Positions 1-12,616 of a stretch of DNA of 64,000 bases are shown here, piece after piece. The stretch is from Sporosarcina sp. ACRSM. GTDB taxonomy: Bacteria; Bacillota; Bacilli; Bacillales_A; Planococcaceae. Made by a program: the position numbers and the translations under genes. Each line of letters opens with the position of its first letter. The stretch's first letter is position 1. The stretch lies in NCBI RefSeq assembly GCF_022346545.1, contig NZ_JAKRNU010000004.1, positions 273,711 to 337,710 on the forward strand. Direction: 5' to 3'. The notes under the pieces are model-generated. The model saw only the letters and a list, made by a program, of their open reading frames with translations. It had not been told where the DNA came from and ran no database searches.

Positions 1-19
1 AATGCGGTCGTATGCCCTT

Positions 20-50
20 TTGCATAAGAATTGGAAATGTTAGGTATACT
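20..50 (+). promoter_or_regulatory. possible promoter upstream of rpoB
   Basis: A -10-like TATACT lies at 45-50 and a TTGCAT at 20-25, with a 19-bp spacer, which is longer than the optimum. It sits before the hairpin at 78-116, so a transcript from here would have to read through it to reach rpoB. Weak call. Confidence 0.35.
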
Positions 51-77
51 GGCGATGTATAAAGGATTGTTAAACCG

Positions 78-116
78 AAAATGAGCTCTTGCCGGAACTC
101 GTTTTCTTTTTGTTTT
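78..116 (+). terminator. Rho-independent terminator or attenuator in front of rpoB
   Basis: Arms 78-88 and 95-105 pair (AAAATGAGCTC with GAACTCGTTTT, one mismatch and one G-T), followed by a T-rich run to 116. It either ends the upstream operon or acts as an attenuator in the rpoB leader. Confidence 0.6.
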
Positions 117-182
117 TTCGATATCATACACCATTTTTATGATTTCGCAAAGGACTAATATTGTTTTTGAGGGGTGAAAGAG

Positions 183-3100
183 TTGACAGGTCATTTAGTT
201 CAGTATGGTCAACACCGTCAGCGTAGAAGTTTCGCACGGATCAGCGAAGTGCTCGATTTGCCGAATCTGATTGAAATCCAGACGGCATCTTATGAATGGT
301 TCTTGGAAGAAGGATTGCGTGAAATGTTCCGTGATATTTCTCCGATTCAGGACTTCACGGGAAATCTTTCGTTGGATTTCGTCGATTATCAGTTAGCAGA
401 ACCTAAGTATCCTGTTGATGAATCGAAAGAGCGTGACGTCACGTATGCAGCACCGTTACGTGTTAAGGTACGCTTGCACAACAAAGAAACTGAAGAAGTG
501 AAAGAACAAGATGTCTTTATGGGAGATTTCCCACTTATGACTGAAAACGGTACGTTTGTCATAAATGGCGCGGAGCGGGTAATCGTTTCCCAACTTGTGC
601 GTTCCCCGAGCGTCTACTTCAATGATAAGGTGGACAAAAACGGGAAACGCGGCTTTGCTGCAACTGTTATTCCGAACCGCGGAGCTTGGTTGGAGTATGA
701 AACAGACGCGAAAGACGTTGTCCACGTTCGAATCGACCGGACGCGGAAGTTGCCGGTTACAGTACTTCTTCGTGCACTCGGCTTTTCATCCGATCAGGAA
801 ATCATCGATTTAATCGGTGATAATGAGTATTTACGCAATACGCTTGAAAAGGATAATACGGAAAGCTCTGAAAAAGCCCTGCTTGAAATTTACGAACGTT
901 TACGTCCGGGTGAGCCACCGACGTTGGATAGCGCGAAGAACCTTTTGTTCTCTCGATTCTTTGACGCGAAAAGATATGATTTAGCGAATGTTGGACGCTA
1001 CAAGATGAACAAGAAGCTTCATGTGCAAAACAGATTGTTCAACCAAATTGCTGCCGAAACGTTAGTGGATCCTGAAACAGGTGAAATTCTACTGGAGAAG
1101 GAACAGCTCATTGATCGTCGGACATTGGATCGCTTGCTTCCGCATTTGGAAAATGGAATCGGCTTCGAGGAGATTTCCCATGCGAGCGGCGTTCTAGACG
1201 AGGACATTAAGATTCAAACAATTAAAATCTACTCTCCGAAAAGTGAAGACAAACAAGTGATCAACGTCATTTCAAATGCATATGTAGACGAGTCGATCAA
1301 ACACGTCACGCCTGCAGATATCGTTGCATCCATCAGCTATTTCTTCAACCTCCTTCACGGAGTAGGGAATACAGATGATATCGACCATCTCGGGAATCGT
1401 CGTCTCCGCTCTGTAGGCGAGCTTCTTCAAAATCAGTTCCGCATCGGGCTTTCCCGTATGGAACGTGTTGTCAAAGAGCGTATGTCTATCAATGATACGC
1501 AATCGATCGTGCCGCAACAGCTCATCAACATTCGCCCGGTCATTGCATCGATTAAAGAGTTCTTCGGAAGTTCTCAGCTTTCCCAGTTCATGGATCAGAC
1601 GAACCCGTTGGCTGAATTGACGCATAAGCGCCGACTATCTGCCCTCGGGCCTGGTGGTTTGACGCGTGAGCGTGCAGGGATGGAAGTACGTGACGTTCAC
1701 TACTCTCACTATGGTCGTATGTGTCCGATTGAAACGCCTGAGGGACCGAATATCGGGTTGATTAACTCATTATCTACATTTGCGAAAGTGAACAAGTTCG
1801 GGTTCATTGAAACGCCGTATCGGAAAGTGGATCCTGAAACAGGACGGGTTACTGCTCAAATCGATTACTTGACTGCAGATATTGAAGATAACTATGTCGT
1901 TGCACAAGCAAATGCAATCCTTGCGGAAGACGGTTCTTTCGTCAACGAAGAAGTTGTCGGTCGTTTCCAAGGGGATAACACAGTATTTAAACGTGAACAG
2001 ATTGACTATATGGACGTTTCACCTAAGCAAGTTGTTTCTGCCGCGACGGCTTGTATCCCGTTCCTTGAGAACGATGACTCGAACCGTGCGCTCATGGGGG
2101 CGAACATGCAACGGCAAGCTGTACCTCTTCTTAATCCGGAGGCGCCGTTTGTCGGAACAGGAATGGAACACGTCTCTGCTCGTGACTCGGGAGCTGCTGT
2201 GCTTGCGAAGTTTGACGGAATCGTCGAACACGTCGAAGCGAAAGAGATCCGCGTTCGCCGTATTGAAACGATTGACGGTAAAGAAGTGAAAGGCGATCTT
2301 ACGATTTACCGCCTTGAAAACTTCATCCGTTCGAACCAAGGGACATGTTATAACCAGCGTCCGATCGTCCGTGTTGGAGATCGTGTGAAGCCGCTTGATA
2401 TCCTGGCGGATGGTCCTTCCATGGAGCAGGGAGAACTTGCACTTGGCCGTAACGTCTTGATGGCATTCATGACATGGGATGGTTACAACTATGAAGATGC
2501 CATCATCATGAGTGAACGTCTCGTGAAAGATGATGTATTCACTTCGGTTCATATCGAGGAATACGAGTCTGAAGCGCGGGATACGAAACTTGGGCCTGAA
2601 GAGATTACACGTGATATTCCAAACGTTGGTGAGGATGCGCTTCGTAACCTTGATGACCGAGGAATCATCCGGGTCGGGGCAGAGGTGCGCGATGGCGATA
2701 TCCTTGTCGGGAAAGTAACGCCAAAAGGTGTAACGGAACTGACGGCCGAAGAAAGATTACTACACGCAATCTTCGGTGAAAAAGCACGGGAAGTCCGCGA
2801 TACATCACTTCGTGTGCCACATGGCGCAGGCGGTATCGTTCTGGATGTGAAAGTATTCAATCGTGAAGACGGCGATGAATTGCCACCAGGCGTAAACCAA
2901 TTGGTGCGTGCTTATATCGTTCAAAAACGTAAAATCTCCGTCGGGGATAAAATGGCCGGACGTCACGGTAACAAAGGGGTTATCTCCCGTATCTTACCTG
3001 AGGCGGATATGCCATATCTTCCGGACGGCACACCAATTGACTTGATGCTTAACCCGCTCGGTGTACCATCTCGTATGAACATCGGACAGGTTCTTGAAAT

Positions 3101-3716
3101 GCACCTCGGTATGGCAGCGCGCAGCCTTGGCGTCCATATGGCGTCTCCTGTATTTGACGGAGCGAACGAAGAGGATGTCTGGGAGACGATGGAAGAAGCC
3201 GGCATGGATCGGGACGGGAAAACAGTCCTATACGATGGCCGTTCCGGTGAAGCATTTGACAACCGGGTATCTGTCGGTGTCATGTATTTGATCAAGCTCG
3301 CGCATATGGTCGATGACAAACTCCATGCACGTTCGACAGGACCATACTCACTCGTCACGCAACAGCCACTCGGCGGTAAAGCCCAGTTCGGTGGACAGCG
3401 TTTCGGGGAGATGGAAGTGTGGGCGCTCGAGGCATATGGTGCCGCTTATACACTACAGGAAATCTTGACTGTGAAGTCGGATGACGTTGTCGGACGCGTG
3501 AAGACTTATGAAGCGATCGTCAAAGGAGATAGCGTACCACAACCAGGTGTACCAGAATCGTTCAAAGTTCTGATTAAAGAGCTTCAGAGTCTGGGTCTGG
3601 ATGTGAAGATGCTATCGCAAGATCTAGAAGAAATCGAACTTCGCGATCTTGATGAAGATGAAGATATGCAACCAACGGATGCGTTGAACTTGATTAAAGA
3701 AGATCAACCTGTTTGA
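183..3716 (+). CDS. rpoB: RNA polymerase beta subunit
   Basis: Beta subunit of DNA-dependent RNA polymerase; with beta-prime it forms the catalytic cleft. About 1177 residues, near the usual Bacilli length, and similar to Bacillus RpoB throughout. I place the start at TTG 183 rather than GTG 174: the GGGGTGA ribosome-binding site at 170-176 then has a 6-nt spacer, and the protein begins with TGHLVQYG as in Bacillus. The rifampicin pocket is wild type at Gln468, Asp471, His481 and Ser486. The acidic C-terminal tail is shorter than in Bacillus subtilis. rpoC follows after 119 nt with a hairpin in between. Confidence 0.98.
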   Translation: MTGHLVQYGQHRQRRSFARISEVLDLPNLIEIQTASYEWFLEEGLREMFRDISPIQDFTGNLSLDFVDYQLAEPKYPVDESKERDVTYAAPLRVKVRLHNKETEEVKEQDVFMGDFPLMTENGTFVINGAERVIVSQLVRSPSVYFNDKVDKNGKRGFAATVIPNRGAWLEYETDAKDVVHVRIDRTRKLPVTVLLRALGFSSDQEIIDLIGDNEYLRNTLEKDNTESSEKALLEIYERLRPGEPPTLDSAKNLLFSRFFDAKRYDLANVGRYKMNKKLHVQNRLFNQIAAETLVDPETGEILLEKEQLIDRRTLDRLLPHLENGIGFEEISHASGVLDEDIKIQTIKIYSPKSEDKQVINVISNAYVDESIKHVTPADIVASISYFFNLLHGVGNTDDIDHLGNRRLRSVGELLQNQFRIGLSRMERVVKERMSINDTQSIVPQQLINIRPVIASIKEFFGSSQLSQFMDQTNPLAELTHKRRLSALGPGGLTRERAGMEVRDVHYSHYGRMCPIETPEGPNIGLINSLSTFAKVNKFGFIETPYRKVDPETGRVTAQIDYLTADIEDNYVVAQANAILAEDGSFVNEEVVGRFQGDNTVFKREQIDYMDVSPKQVVSAATACIPFLENDDSNRALMGANMQRQAVPLLNPEAPFVGTGMEHVSARDSGAAVLAKFDGIVEHVEAKEIRVRRIETIDGKEVKGDLTIYRLENFIRSNQGTCYNQRPIVRVGDRVKPLDILADGPSMEQGELALGRNVLMAFMTWDGYNYEDAIIMSERLVKDDVFTSVHIEEYESEARDTKLGPEEITRDIPNVGEDALRNLDDRGIIRVGAEVRDGDILVGKVTPKGVTELTAEERLLHAIFGEKAREVRDTSLRVPHGAGGIVLDVKVFNREDGDELPPGVNQLVRAYIVQKRKISVGDKMAGRHGNKGVISRILPEADMPYLPDGTPIDLMLNPLGVPSRMNIGQVLEMHLGMAARSLGVHMASPVFDGANEEDVWETMEEAGMDRDGKTVLYDGRSGEAFDNRVSVGVMYLIKLAHMVDDKLHARSTGPYSLVTQQPLGGKAQFGGQRFGEMEVWALEAYGAAYTLQEILTVKSDDVVGRVKTYEAIVKGDSVPQPGVPESFKVLIKELQSLGLDVKMLSQDLEEIELRDLDEDEDMQPTDALNLIKEDQPV

Positions 3717-3739
3717 TATTGATAAAGTAATCATCGGGT

Positions 3740-3769
3740 GAGGGGGAAGTCGCACGTTCCCCCTCTTTA
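3740..3769 (+). terminator. rpoB-rpoC intercistronic hairpin
   Basis: GAGGGGGAA at 3740-3748 pairs perfectly with TTCCCCCTC at 3757-3765 around an 8-nt loop. Only TTT follows, so it is more likely a partial terminator or an mRNA-processing or stability hairpin than a full stop before rpoC. Confidence 0.6.
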
Positions 3770-3835
3770 TGCCCTTAATGTGCGTTTGCTCGGAAAAGCC
3801 AACTGCAGCGATAAGACTAAAGGGAGGTAGGCTCC

Positions 3836-6800
3836 TTGATAGATGTAAACAACTTTGAGTATATGAAAATCGGCCTTGCTTCACCGGATAAGATCCGTTC
3901 TTGGTCCTATGGTGAAGTGAAAAAGCCTGAAACGATCAACTATCGTACATTGAAGCCTGAGAAAGATGGCCTGTTCTGTGAACGTATTTTCGGGCCTACG
4001 AAAGATTGGGAATGTCATTGTGGAAAATATAAACGCGTACGTTACAAAGGTGTCGTCTGTGACCGCTGTGGCGTAGAAGTGACGCGTCAAAAAGTACGCC
4101 GCGAACGCATGGGGCATATTGAACTTGCGGCTCCGGTTACACATATTTGGTATTTTAAAGGAATCCCGAGCCGGATGGGTCTTATCTTGGATATGACGCC
4201 ACGTGCTTTGGAAGAAATCATCTATTTCGCATCCTATGTTGTCGTTGATCCGGCGGATACACCACTTGAAAGAAAACAATTGCTTTCTGAAAGGGAGTAC
4301 CGCATTTACCGAGAGAAATACGGCAATAAGTTCCAAGCGTTGATGGGTGCCGAGGCAATCGAACGCCTGCTCATGGGAATCGATCTCGACAAGGAAATGG
4401 AATTTTTGAAAGAAGAATTGAAGACTGTCCAAGGACAACGCCGTACACGTGCGATCAGACGTCTGGAAGTTGTTGAGTCATTCCGTAACTCCGGTAACAA
4501 ACCGGAATGGATGGTATTGGAAGTATTACCGGTCATCCCACCAGAACTCCGTCCGATGGTCCAGCTTGACGGTGGACGCTTCGCCACTTCCGACTTGAAT
4601 GACTTATATCGTCGTGTCATCAACCGGAACAACAGGCTGAAACGCTTACTTGATCTTGGAGCACCTGGGATCATCGTTCAGAACGAGAAGCGGATGTTGC
4701 AAGAAGCGGTTGACGCGCTTGTCGATAACGGCCGTCGCGGTCGTCCGGTAACAGGACCAGGTAACCGTCCATTGAAATCACTTTCCCACATGCTGAAAGG
4801 AAAGCAAGGGCGTTTCCGTCAGAACTTACTCGGGAAACGGGTTGACTATTCAGGTCGTTCTGTTATCGTCGTTGGTCCGAACTTGAAAATGTACCAATGC
4901 GGATTGCCGAAAGAGATGGCGATCGAGCTATTTAAACCTTTTGTTATGAAGGAACTGGTTGAACGTGGACTCGCTCACAATATTAAGAGTGCGAAGCGTA
5001 AGATCGAGCGTCTCCATTCAGAAGTGTGGGATGTGCTCGAAGAAGTGATCAAGGAGCATCCGGTCTTATTGAACCGGGCACCAACGCTTCACCGTCTTGG
5101 TATCCAAGCGTTCGAACCGATTCTGGTAGAAGGTCGCGCGATCACGCTTCACCCACTTGTGTGTACAGCATATAACGCCGACTTTGACGGTGACCAAATG
5201 GCTGTTCACGTTCCATTGTCGGCGGAAGCGCAAGCGGAAGCACGACTACTCATGTTGGCAGCACAAAACATCTTGAACCCGAAAGATGGAAAACCTGTTG
5301 TTACACCGTCTCAAGACATGGTATTAGGAAACTATTACCTGACATTGGAACGGAAAGGGGCGACTGGAGAAGGGGCTGTTTTCAGTAATGCGAATGAGGC
5401 GATCATCGCTTACCAAAACGGACATGTCCATCTTCATTCACGGATTGCTATCCGGGCATCATCTTTAAACAATCCGACATTCACGGAAGAACAAAATAGC
5501 CAATTGCTATTAACGACCGTCGGGAAAATCATCTTCAACGAAATTCTGCCTGAGTCGTTCCCGTACATTAACGAACCGACCAATTCCAACTTGGAAATTG
5601 AAACGCCTGATAAGTATTTCGTTCCAGGGACTGCAAATGTGAAAGAGCATTTGGAGAGTATGGAACTTGTTCAACCGTTCAAAAAGAAAATCCTTGGGAA
5701 CATCATCGCGGAAATCTTTAAACGTTTCCACATTACCGAAACGTCCAAAATGCTTGACCGCATGAAAGACCTTGGATTCAAATACTCTACACGTGCAGGG
5801 ATTACGATCGGTATTTCCGATATCGTCGTCCTTCCGAACAAAGATGAAATCTTGCAAGAAGCGCAAGGTAAAGTGGATAAAGTTATGCAGCAATTCCGCC
5901 GTGGTCTTATTACGGAGGAAGAGCGCTACGACCGCGTCATCTCTTATTGGAGCCATGCGAAGGATGTCATTCAGGATAAACTGATGGACTCCCTCGATAA
6001 CTCGAACCCGATCTACATGATGAGTGACTCCGGTGCCCGGGGTAACGCCTCGAACTTCACGCAGCTTGCGGGTATGCGTGGTCTGATGGCCAACCCGGCT
6101 GGTCGAATCATCGAACTTCCGATCAAATCATCATTCCGTGAAGGGCTGACTGTTCTCGAGTACTTCATCTCGACACACGGTGCGCGTAAAGGACTTGCGG
6201 ATACGGCTCTGAAAACAGCTGACTCCGGTTACTTGACACGTCGACTTGTCGATGTGGCGCAAGATGTCATCGTCCGTGAAGATGATTGTGGAACTGATCG
6301 TGGCTTGGAAGTGGGCGCATTGACAGAAGGTACGGAAATCATCGAAGGCTTGGATGAGCGTATCGAAGGACGCCACACGAAGAAAACGATCTACCACCCT
6401 GAAACAGGTGAGAAAATCCTTGAAAAAGATGCGCTCATTACTGCGGACGTCGCTCGTACGATCCTAGACGCAGGCATCGAAAAAGTCACTATCCGTTCAG
6501 CGTTCACATGTAACACTAAACACGGTGTATGTAAAAAATGTTACGGCATTAACTTGGCGACAGGTGAAAAAGTCGAAGTCGGCGAAGCGGTCGGTATTAT
6601 CGCTGCACAGTCGATCGGTGAGCCTGGAACACAGCTTACGATGCGTACATTCCATACAGGTGGAGTTGCCGGAGACGATATTACACAAGGTCTTCCACGT
6701 ATCCAGGAGATTTTCGAGGCGCGGAATCCGAAAGGGCAAGCCGTCATTTCGGAAATCAAAGGTGAAATCATTGAAATCGATGAAATCCGTGAAGGTCAGA

Positions 6801-7438
6801 AAGAAATCACAATCCAAGGTAAAGTGGAAACACGCAAATACTTGGCGCCATACAATGCCCGTTTGAAAGTCGGAGTTGGAGACGAAATCGACCGAGGCGA
6901 TGTCATTACAGAAGGTTCCATCGACCCGAAAGAATTGATCATCGTCAAAGACGTGGCGACGGTTCAAGAGTATCTCTTGAAAGAAGTTCAAAAAGTATAT
7001 CGTATGCAAGGGGTTGAAATCGGCGATAAGCACGTTGAAGTAATGGTTCGCCAAATGCTTCGCAAAGTGCGTATCATCGAGGCAGGAGACACGGATCTCT
7101 TACCGGGCTCACTGCTTGACATCCACCAATTCGCGGATGCTAACGCAGAAGTGTTGAAAGTCGGAAAACTTCCGGCAACTTGCCGCCCTGTCATTCTCGG
7201 TATTACAAAAGCATCACTCGAAACGGAATCCTTCCTATCGGCAGCGTCATTCCAAGAGACGACTCGCGTCTTGACGGATGCAGCTATCAAAGGGAAAACC
7301 GACGAGCTTCTCGGCTTGAAAGAAAATGTCATCATCGGAAAACTTGTACCAGCTGGAACAGGTATGCAACGATACCGTCATATCCAGATGGATCAAATCG
7401 ACGAAGAAGAGGCATTGAAAAAAGTAGCAGCAGAGTAA
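3836..7438 (+). CDS. rpoC: RNA polymerase beta-prime subunit
   Basis: Largest RNA polymerase subunit, carrying the catalytic magnesium site. TTG start with ribosome-binding site GGGAGG about 10 nt upstream; the N-terminus [18 protein letters not shown] matches Bacillus. 1200 residues. The NADFDGD motif is at residues 447-453, with the three magnesium-binding aspartates at 449, 451 and 453. An N-terminal zinc site (CHCG then CDRC) and a C-terminal cysteine cluster (CGTD, later [11 protein letters not shown]) are visible. It ends in an acidic tail and is followed by a hairpin, separating it from the next unit. Confidence 0.98.
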   Translation: MIDVNNFEYMKIGLASPDKIRSWSYGEVKKPETINYRTLKPEKDGLFCERIFGPTKDWECHCGKYKRVRYKGVVCDRCGVEVTRQKVRRERMGHIELAAPVTHIWYFKGIPSRMGLILDMTPRALEEIIYFASYVVVDPADTPLERKQLLSEREYRIYREKYGNKFQALMGAEAIERLLMGIDLDKEMEFLKEELKTVQGQRRTRAIRRLEVVESFRNSGNKPEWMVLEVLPVIPPELRPMVQLDGGRFATSDLNDLYRRVINRNNRLKRLLDLGAPGIIVQNEKRMLQEAVDALVDNGRRGRPVTGPGNRPLKSLSHMLKGKQGRFRQNLLGKRVDYSGRSVIVVGPNLKMYQCGLPKEMAIELFKPFVMKELVERGLAHNIKSAKRKIERLHSEVWDVLEEVIKEHPVLLNRAPTLHRLGIQAFEPILVEGRAITLHPLVCTAYNADFDGDQMAVHVPLSAEAQAEARLLMLAAQNILNPKDGKPVVTPSQDMVLGNYYLTLERKGATGEGAVFSNANEAIIAYQNGHVHLHSRIAIRASSLNNPTFTEEQNSQLLLTTVGKIIFNEILPESFPYINEPTNSNLEIETPDKYFVPGTANVKEHLESMELVQPFKKKILGNIIAEIFKRFHITETSKMLDRMKDLGFKYSTRAGITIGISDIVVLPNKDEILQEAQGKVDKVMQQFRRGLITEEERYDRVISYWSHAKDVIQDKLMDSLDNSNPIYMMSDSGARGNASNFTQLAGMRGLMANPAGRIIELPIKSSFREGLTVLEYFISTHGARKGLADTALKTADSGYLTRRLVDVAQDVIVREDDCGTDRGLEVGALTEGTEIIEGLDERIEGRHTKKTIYHPETGEKILEKDALITADVARTILDAGIEKVTIRSAFTCNTKHGVCKKCYGINLATGEKVEVGEAVGIIAAQSIGEPGTQLTMRTFHTGGVAGDDITQGLPRIQEIFEARNPKGQAVISEIKGEIIEIDEIREGQKEITIQGKVETRKYLAPYNARLKVGVGDEIDRGDVITEGSIDPKELIIVKDVATVQEYLLKEVQKVYRMQGVEIGDKHVEVMVRQMLRKVRIIEAGDTDLLPGSLLDIHQFADANAEVLKVGKLPATCRPVILGITKASLETESFLSAASFQETTRVLTDAAIKGKTDELLGLKENVIIGKLVPAGTGMQRYRHIQMDQIDEEEALKKVAAE

Positions 7439-7447
7439 ATTTCAATT

Positions 7448-7478
7448 CAGGGGAACAAAAAAGTTCCCCTGTCTATCT
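7448..7478 (+). terminator. terminator-like hairpin after rpoC
   Basis: CAGGGGAAC at 7448-7456 pairs with GTTCCCCTG at 7463-7471 around six A residues. The downstream tract (TCTATCT) is only moderately T-rich. Confidence 0.65.
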
Positions 7479-7486
7479 AATATCTG

Positions 7487-7515
7487 TTGACAGCTTTTTT
7501 AATAAGTGATAATAT
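7487..7515 (+). promoter_or_regulatory. strong sigma-A promoter for the rplGB-rpsL (str) operon
   Basis: A perfect -35 TTGACA (7487-7492) and TAATAT (7510-7515) are separated by 17 bp. This is the best promoter between rpoC and rpsL and probably drives the L7Ae-like gene, rpsL, rpsG and fusA. Confidence 0.8.
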
Positions 7516-7562
7516 ACAAAAGGTTGATAGTTGAATGTCTGTACTTTGGAGGATATGCCCAT

Positions 7563-7811
7563 ATGTCTTATGATAAAGTCGAGCAGGCAAAAAAGACAAT
7601 CATCGGTACAAAGCAGACAGTGAAAGCGATCCGTGCAGGGATAGTGACGGAAGTCATCATCGCACAGGATGCTGAAGAAAGGGTTGTCGCTCCAGCTTTG
7701 GAGGAAGCCGCACTTCATGGCATCCAAGTGACGCATGTCGATTCAAGAGAAAAGCTTGGGCATGCATGCGGCATTCAAGTCGGTGCAGCTGTGGTTGCGA
7801 TTACTGGATAA
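7563..7811 (+). CDS. rplGB: L7Ae/L30e/S12e-family protein (YbxF type)
   Basis: Small 82-residue RNA-binding protein of the L7Ae family; relatives bind kink-turn RNA, and the Bacillus homologue YbxF lies in the same place before rpsL. The ATG at 7563 follows GGAGGA with a normal spacer and gives the family N-terminus [10 protein letters not shown]; the upstream in-frame extension lacks a suitable ribosome-binding site. Residues [10 protein letters not shown] and AALHGIQV fit the fold. First gene downstream of the TTGACA promoter and probably cotranscribed with rpsL. Confidence 0.9.
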   Translation: MSYDKVEQAKKTIIGTKQTVKAIRAGIVTEVIIAQDAEERVVAPALEEAALHGIQVTHVDSREKLGHACGIQVGAAVVAITG

Positions 7812-7911
7812 CAGTTTTTGTGTAGAAAGCACAAAGACTTTGTTTTTACCCAAAAATGAACCACCTGGATGTGTGGTCTTACAAAAAAGATATGTGAGAG
7901 GAGGAAAACCG

Positions 7912-8331
7912 ATGCCTACAATTAACCAATTGGTCCGTAAACCACGTAAACCAAACGTGACAGGATCAAAATCTCCAGCGCTCGGGAAAAGCTATAACAG
8001 CTTCAAAAAGTCAATGACAAACGTGAATTCACCACAAAAACGGGGTGTTTGTACACGTGTTGGTACAATGACACCGAAGAAGCCGAACTCGGCACTTCGT
8101 AAATATGCACGTGTTCGTTTGACGAACTCTATGGAAGTAAACGCGTATATCCCTGGTGAAGGCCACAACCTTCAAGAGCACAGCGTTGTTCTAATCCGCG
8201 GCGGCCGTGTAAAAGACTTACCGGGTGTTCGTTACCATATCGTACGTGGAGCGCTTGACACAGCTGGCGTTCAAGGTCGTATGCAAAGCCGTTCACAATA
8301 CGGTGCAAAAAGACCGAAAGAAAAGAAATAA
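7912..8331 (+). CDS. rpsL: 30S ribosomal protein S12
   Basis: S12, in the 30S decoding centre. The ATG at 7912 follows GAGGAGG; 139 residues, as in Bacilli. Lys56 and Lys101, where streptomycin-resistance substitutions occur in Bacillus, are both lysine, so no resistance allele is seen. The upstream in-frame open stretch to 7735 overlaps the L7Ae-like gene and is not coding. Confidence 0.98.
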   Translation: MPTINQLVRKPRKPNVTGSKSPALGKSYNSFKKSMTNVNSPQKRGVCTRVGTMTPKKPNSALRKYARVRLTNSMEVNAYIPGEGHNLQEHSVVLIRGGRVKDLPGVRYHIVRGALDTAGVQGRMQSRSQYGAKRPKEKK

Positions 8332-8435
8332 GAAGGACACTCATCTGAGTGCTCAACGTTTTAAAAATCAAAGAGATTATGATAAAGGTTATGCAAGTGT
8401 ATACCGCTTGATAACCTTGAAAGGAGGAAAACAAC

Positions 8436-8906
8436 ATGCCTCGTAAAGGTCCTGTTGCAAAACGTGACGTACTTCCGGATCCGATTTACAATTCGAAGCT
8501 CGTTTCACGTCTCATCAACAAAATGATGGTTGATGGCAAAAAAGGTACATCCCAAAAAATCCTCTATGGTGCGTTCGAACTTGTTAAAGAACGTTCTGGA
8601 AAGGATCCAATTGAAGTATTCGAAGCTGCACTTAACAATGTAATGCCTGTACTTGAAGTACGTGCTCGCCGTGTTGGTGGAGCGAACTACCAAGTACCGG
8701 TTGAAGTCCGCCCTGAACGTCGTACGACGCTCGGTCTTCGTTACCTTGTGAACTACTCTCGCTCACGCGGTGAGAAAACAATGGAAGAACGTCTTGCGAA
8801 TGAAATCCTAGACGCTTCCAACAACACAGGTGCTTCTGTTAAGAAACGCGAAGAAATGCACAAGATGGCAGAAGCGAACAAAGCATTCGCTCACTATCGT
8901 TGGTAA
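8436..8906 (+). CDS. rpsG: 30S ribosomal protein S7
   Basis: S7, primary 16S rRNA binder and organiser of the 30S head. 156 residues, full length, ATG preceded by AAAGGAGG. The spacer after rpsL holds a short hairpin (ACTCATCTGAGTG, near 8339-8351). In gamma-proteobacteria S7 represses the str operon; whether it does so here cannot be read from the sequence. Confidence 0.98.
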   Translation: MPRKGPVAKRDVLPDPIYNSKLVSRLINKMMVDGKKGTSQKILYGAFELVKERSGKDPIEVFEAALNNVMPVLEVRARRVGGANYQVPVEVRPERRTTLGLRYLVNYSRSRGEKTMEERLANEILDASNNTGASVKKREEMHKMAEANKAFAHYRW

Positions 8907-8957
8907 GATTGGACAGCTCGTTACAACTCTAATCCGAATCGGAAGGAGATATACAAA

Positions 8958-11036
8958 ATGGCTAGAGAGTTCTCCTTAGAGAATACTCGTAATATCGGTA
9001 TCATGGCTCACATCGACGCTGGTAAGACAACGACGACCGAGCGGATCCTTTATTACACAGGTAAAATTCACAAACTTGGTGAAACGCACGAAGGTGCATC
9101 GCAAATGGACTGGATGGAGCAGGAGCAAGAACGTGGAATCACAATCACATCTGCTGCAACAACAGCTCAATGGAAAGGCCACCGTGTTAACATCATCGAT
9201 ACTCCGGGACACGTAGACTTCACTGTTGAAGTTGAACGTTCCCTGCGTGTACTTGATGGTGCTGTAACGGTACTTGACGCTCAATCGGGCGTTGAGCCGC
9301 AAACAGAAACAGTTTGGCGTCAAGCAACAACATATGGCGTTCCACGTCTTGTATTCATTAATAAAATGGACAAAACAGGAGCGGACTTCCTCTATTCAGT
9401 AGGAACACTTCATGACCGTCTACAAGCGAACGCACACCCGATCCAATTACCAATTGGTGCCGAGGATGAGTTTGAAGCAATCATCGACTTAGTTGAGATG
9501 AAAGCGACATTCTACGGTGACGACACAGGTATGAACGTAGAAGTACGTGATATCCCTGAAGAGCACGTTGCGAGAGCTGAAGAATACCGTGAGAAATTGA
9601 TCGAAGCGATTGTTGACTTTGACGAAGATCTTATGGAAAAATATCTTGGCGGCGAAGAACTAACGATCCAAGAAATCAAAACGGCAATCCGTAAAGCTAC
9701 GCTTGCTGTTGAATTCTACCCGGTCGTTTGTGGTACGGCGTTCAAGAACAAAGGTGTCCAACTTGTACTAGATGCAGTTGTTGACTATCTTCCATCACCA
9801 ATCGACATTCCTCCTATGAAAGGGACGAATCCTGATACGGACGAAGAAGTTGAACGTCACGCAGACGACAACGCGCCATTCTCGGCACTTGCGTTCAAAG
9901 TCATGACAGACCCTTATGTAGGTAAATTGACGTTCTTCCGTGTGTACTCTGGTACACTTCAATCCGGATCATACGTTCAAAACTCTTCGAAAGGTAAGCG
10001 TGAGCGTGTAGGACGTATTCTACAAATGCACGCGGATTCCCGTGAAGAGATCAGTGAAGTACACTCAGGAGACATTGCTGCGGCAGTAGGTCTTAAAGAT
10101 ACAGGTACGGGCGACACACTTTGTGACGATAAAGCACTTGTTATCCTAGAGTCCATGGAATTCCCTGAGCCGGTTATTTCTCTATCTGTTGAGCCGAAAA
10201 CAAAAGCCGACCAAGATAAAATGGGTATGGCTCTTGCGAAGCTCCAAGAAGAGGATCCGACATTCCGTGCACATACGGACCAAGAGACAGGCGAAGTTAT
10301 CATCGCTGGTATGGGTGAGCTTCACCTTGATGTCCTTGTAGACCGTATGAGACGTGAATTCAAAGTTGAAGCAAACGTTGGTGCTCCACAAGTATCTTAC
10401 CGTGAAACATTCCGTCAAGCTGCCGAAGTTGAAGGGAAATTTGTCCGTCAATCCGGTGGTCGCGGTCAGTTTGGTCACGTTTGGATCGAATTCTCTCCGA
10501 ACGAAGAAGGAAAAGGATTCGAATTTGAAAACGCGATCGTCGGTGGTGTTGTTCCACGTGAATACGTACCAGCTGTTGAAGCGGGTATCCGTGATTCACT
10601 TGACAACGGGGTACTTGCCGGCTATCCATTGATCGACATCAAGGCCCGTCTATTCGATGGTTCATATCACGATGTTGACTCCAATGAGATGGCGTTCAAA
10701 ATCGCTGCTTCTATGGCGCTGAAAAACGCAGTATCAAAAGTTAACCCAGTTATTCTTGAACCAATAATGAAAGTCGAAGTTATCATTCCAGAAGAATACT
10801 TAGGTGATGTTATGGGTGACGTCACTTCTCGCCGCGGACGCGTGGAGGGAATGGATGCTCGTGGTAACGCACAAGTTGTTCGTGCAATGGTTCCTTTAGC
10901 AGAGATGTTCGGTTATGCAACGTCCCTACGTTCAAGTACACAAGGACGCGGTGTCTTCTCAATGGTGTTCGATCACTATGAAGAAGTGCCGAAGTCAATC
11001 TCTGAAGACATCATCAAGAAAAATAAAGGCGAATAA
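8958..11036 (+). CDS. fusA: elongation factor G
   Basis: EF-G, the GTPase that drives ribosomal translocation and, with RRF, recycling. 692 residues. G1 motif AHIDAGKT at residues 17-24, DTPGHVDF near 80-90 and NKMD near 135-140; domains II to V follow, including the [11 protein letters not shown] segment. ATG preceded by GGAAGGAGA. Only one EF-G gene lies in the window. Confidence 0.98.
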   Translation: MAREFSLENTRNIGIMAHIDAGKTTTTERILYYTGKIHKLGETHEGASQMDWMEQEQERGITITSAATTAQWKGHRVNIIDTPGHVDFTVEVERSLRVLDGAVTVLDAQSGVEPQTETVWRQATTYGVPRLVFINKMDKTGADFLYSVGTLHDRLQANAHPIQLPIGAEDEFEAIIDLVEMKATFYGDDTGMNVEVRDIPEEHVARAEEYREKLIEAIVDFDEDLMEKYLGGEELTIQEIKTAIRKATLAVEFYPVVCGTAFKNKGVQLVLDAVVDYLPSPIDIPPMKGTNPDTDEEVERHADDNAPFSALAFKVMTDPYVGKLTFFRVYSGTLQSGSYVQNSSKGKRERVGRILQMHADSREEISEVHSGDIAAAVGLKDTGTGDTLCDDKALVILESMEFPEPVISLSVEPKTKADQDKMGMALAKLQEEDPTFRAHTDQETGEVIIAGMGELHLDVLVDRMRREFKVEANVGAPQVSYRETFRQAAEVEGKFVRQSGGRGQFGHVWIEFSPNEEGKGFEFENAIVGGVVPREYVPAVEAGIRDSLDNGVLAGYPLIDIKARLFDGSYHDVDSNEMAFKIAASMALKNAVSKVNPVILEPIMKVEVIIPEEYLGDVMGDVTSRRGRVEGMDARGNAQVVRAMVPLAEMFGYATSLRSSTQGRGVFSMVFDHYEEVPKSISEDIIKKNKGE

Positions 11037-11158
11037 TTGACTTCGACCTTGTTTCCAGTTTAAATTACTTGTAAGATATGGGTAGTTGGGGGGCACACTC
11101 CCAACACCTGTAGCTATAAAAACTAAAAAACTTTCATATTCCGAGGAGGATCTCAAAA

Positions 11159-12346
<1,188 letters not shown>

Positions 12347-12357
12347 TTTTAACTTTT

Positions 12358-12388
12358 AAAATCCCGTCCTTAGCGACGGGATTTTTTG
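12358..12388 (+). terminator. Rho-independent terminator of tuf
   Basis: ATCCCGTC (12361-12368) pairs with GACGGGAT (12375-12382), followed by a run of T residues. It ends the str operon. Confidence 0.92.
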
Positions 12389-12528
12389 CGTTCAAAGGAA
12401 AATATTGAAGTTCGCTGAGCGGCTCCATCGTATTGAACAAAGCATCAACAGACATCCTCTTGCTTTAGATAGAAGGGTATAAACACTGGATCGAGTGTGT
12501 AGTCTTTCAGGAAAAGGGTAATCTATAG

Positions 12529-12557
12529 TTGACAGGAAAAACTGCCTCTGTTAAGTT
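12529..12557 (+). promoter_or_regulatory. probable promoter of the YuiF-type transporter gene
   Basis: TTGACA at 12529-12534, then 17 bp, then TAAGTT at 12552-12557. Good -35, weak -10. Confidence 0.5.
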
Positions 12558-12616
12558 AGCAATTGCACTTTCTTTGTTTAGTGTATTGAAGTGAATGTTT
12601 TTAGGAGGACTACGAA

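Noticed and set aside
1563..1660. Rifampicin-resistance mutation in rpoB
   Set aside because: All main contact residues are wild type.
2019..2552. 177-codon antisense frame within rpoB, and similar long antisense frames in rpoC, fusA, rplB and others
   Set aside because: They lie opposite highly conserved genes with strongly biased codons, lack ribosome-binding sites and have no recognisable families.
8078..8230. Streptomycin-resistance mutation in rpsL
   Set aside because: Lys56 and Lys101 are unchanged.
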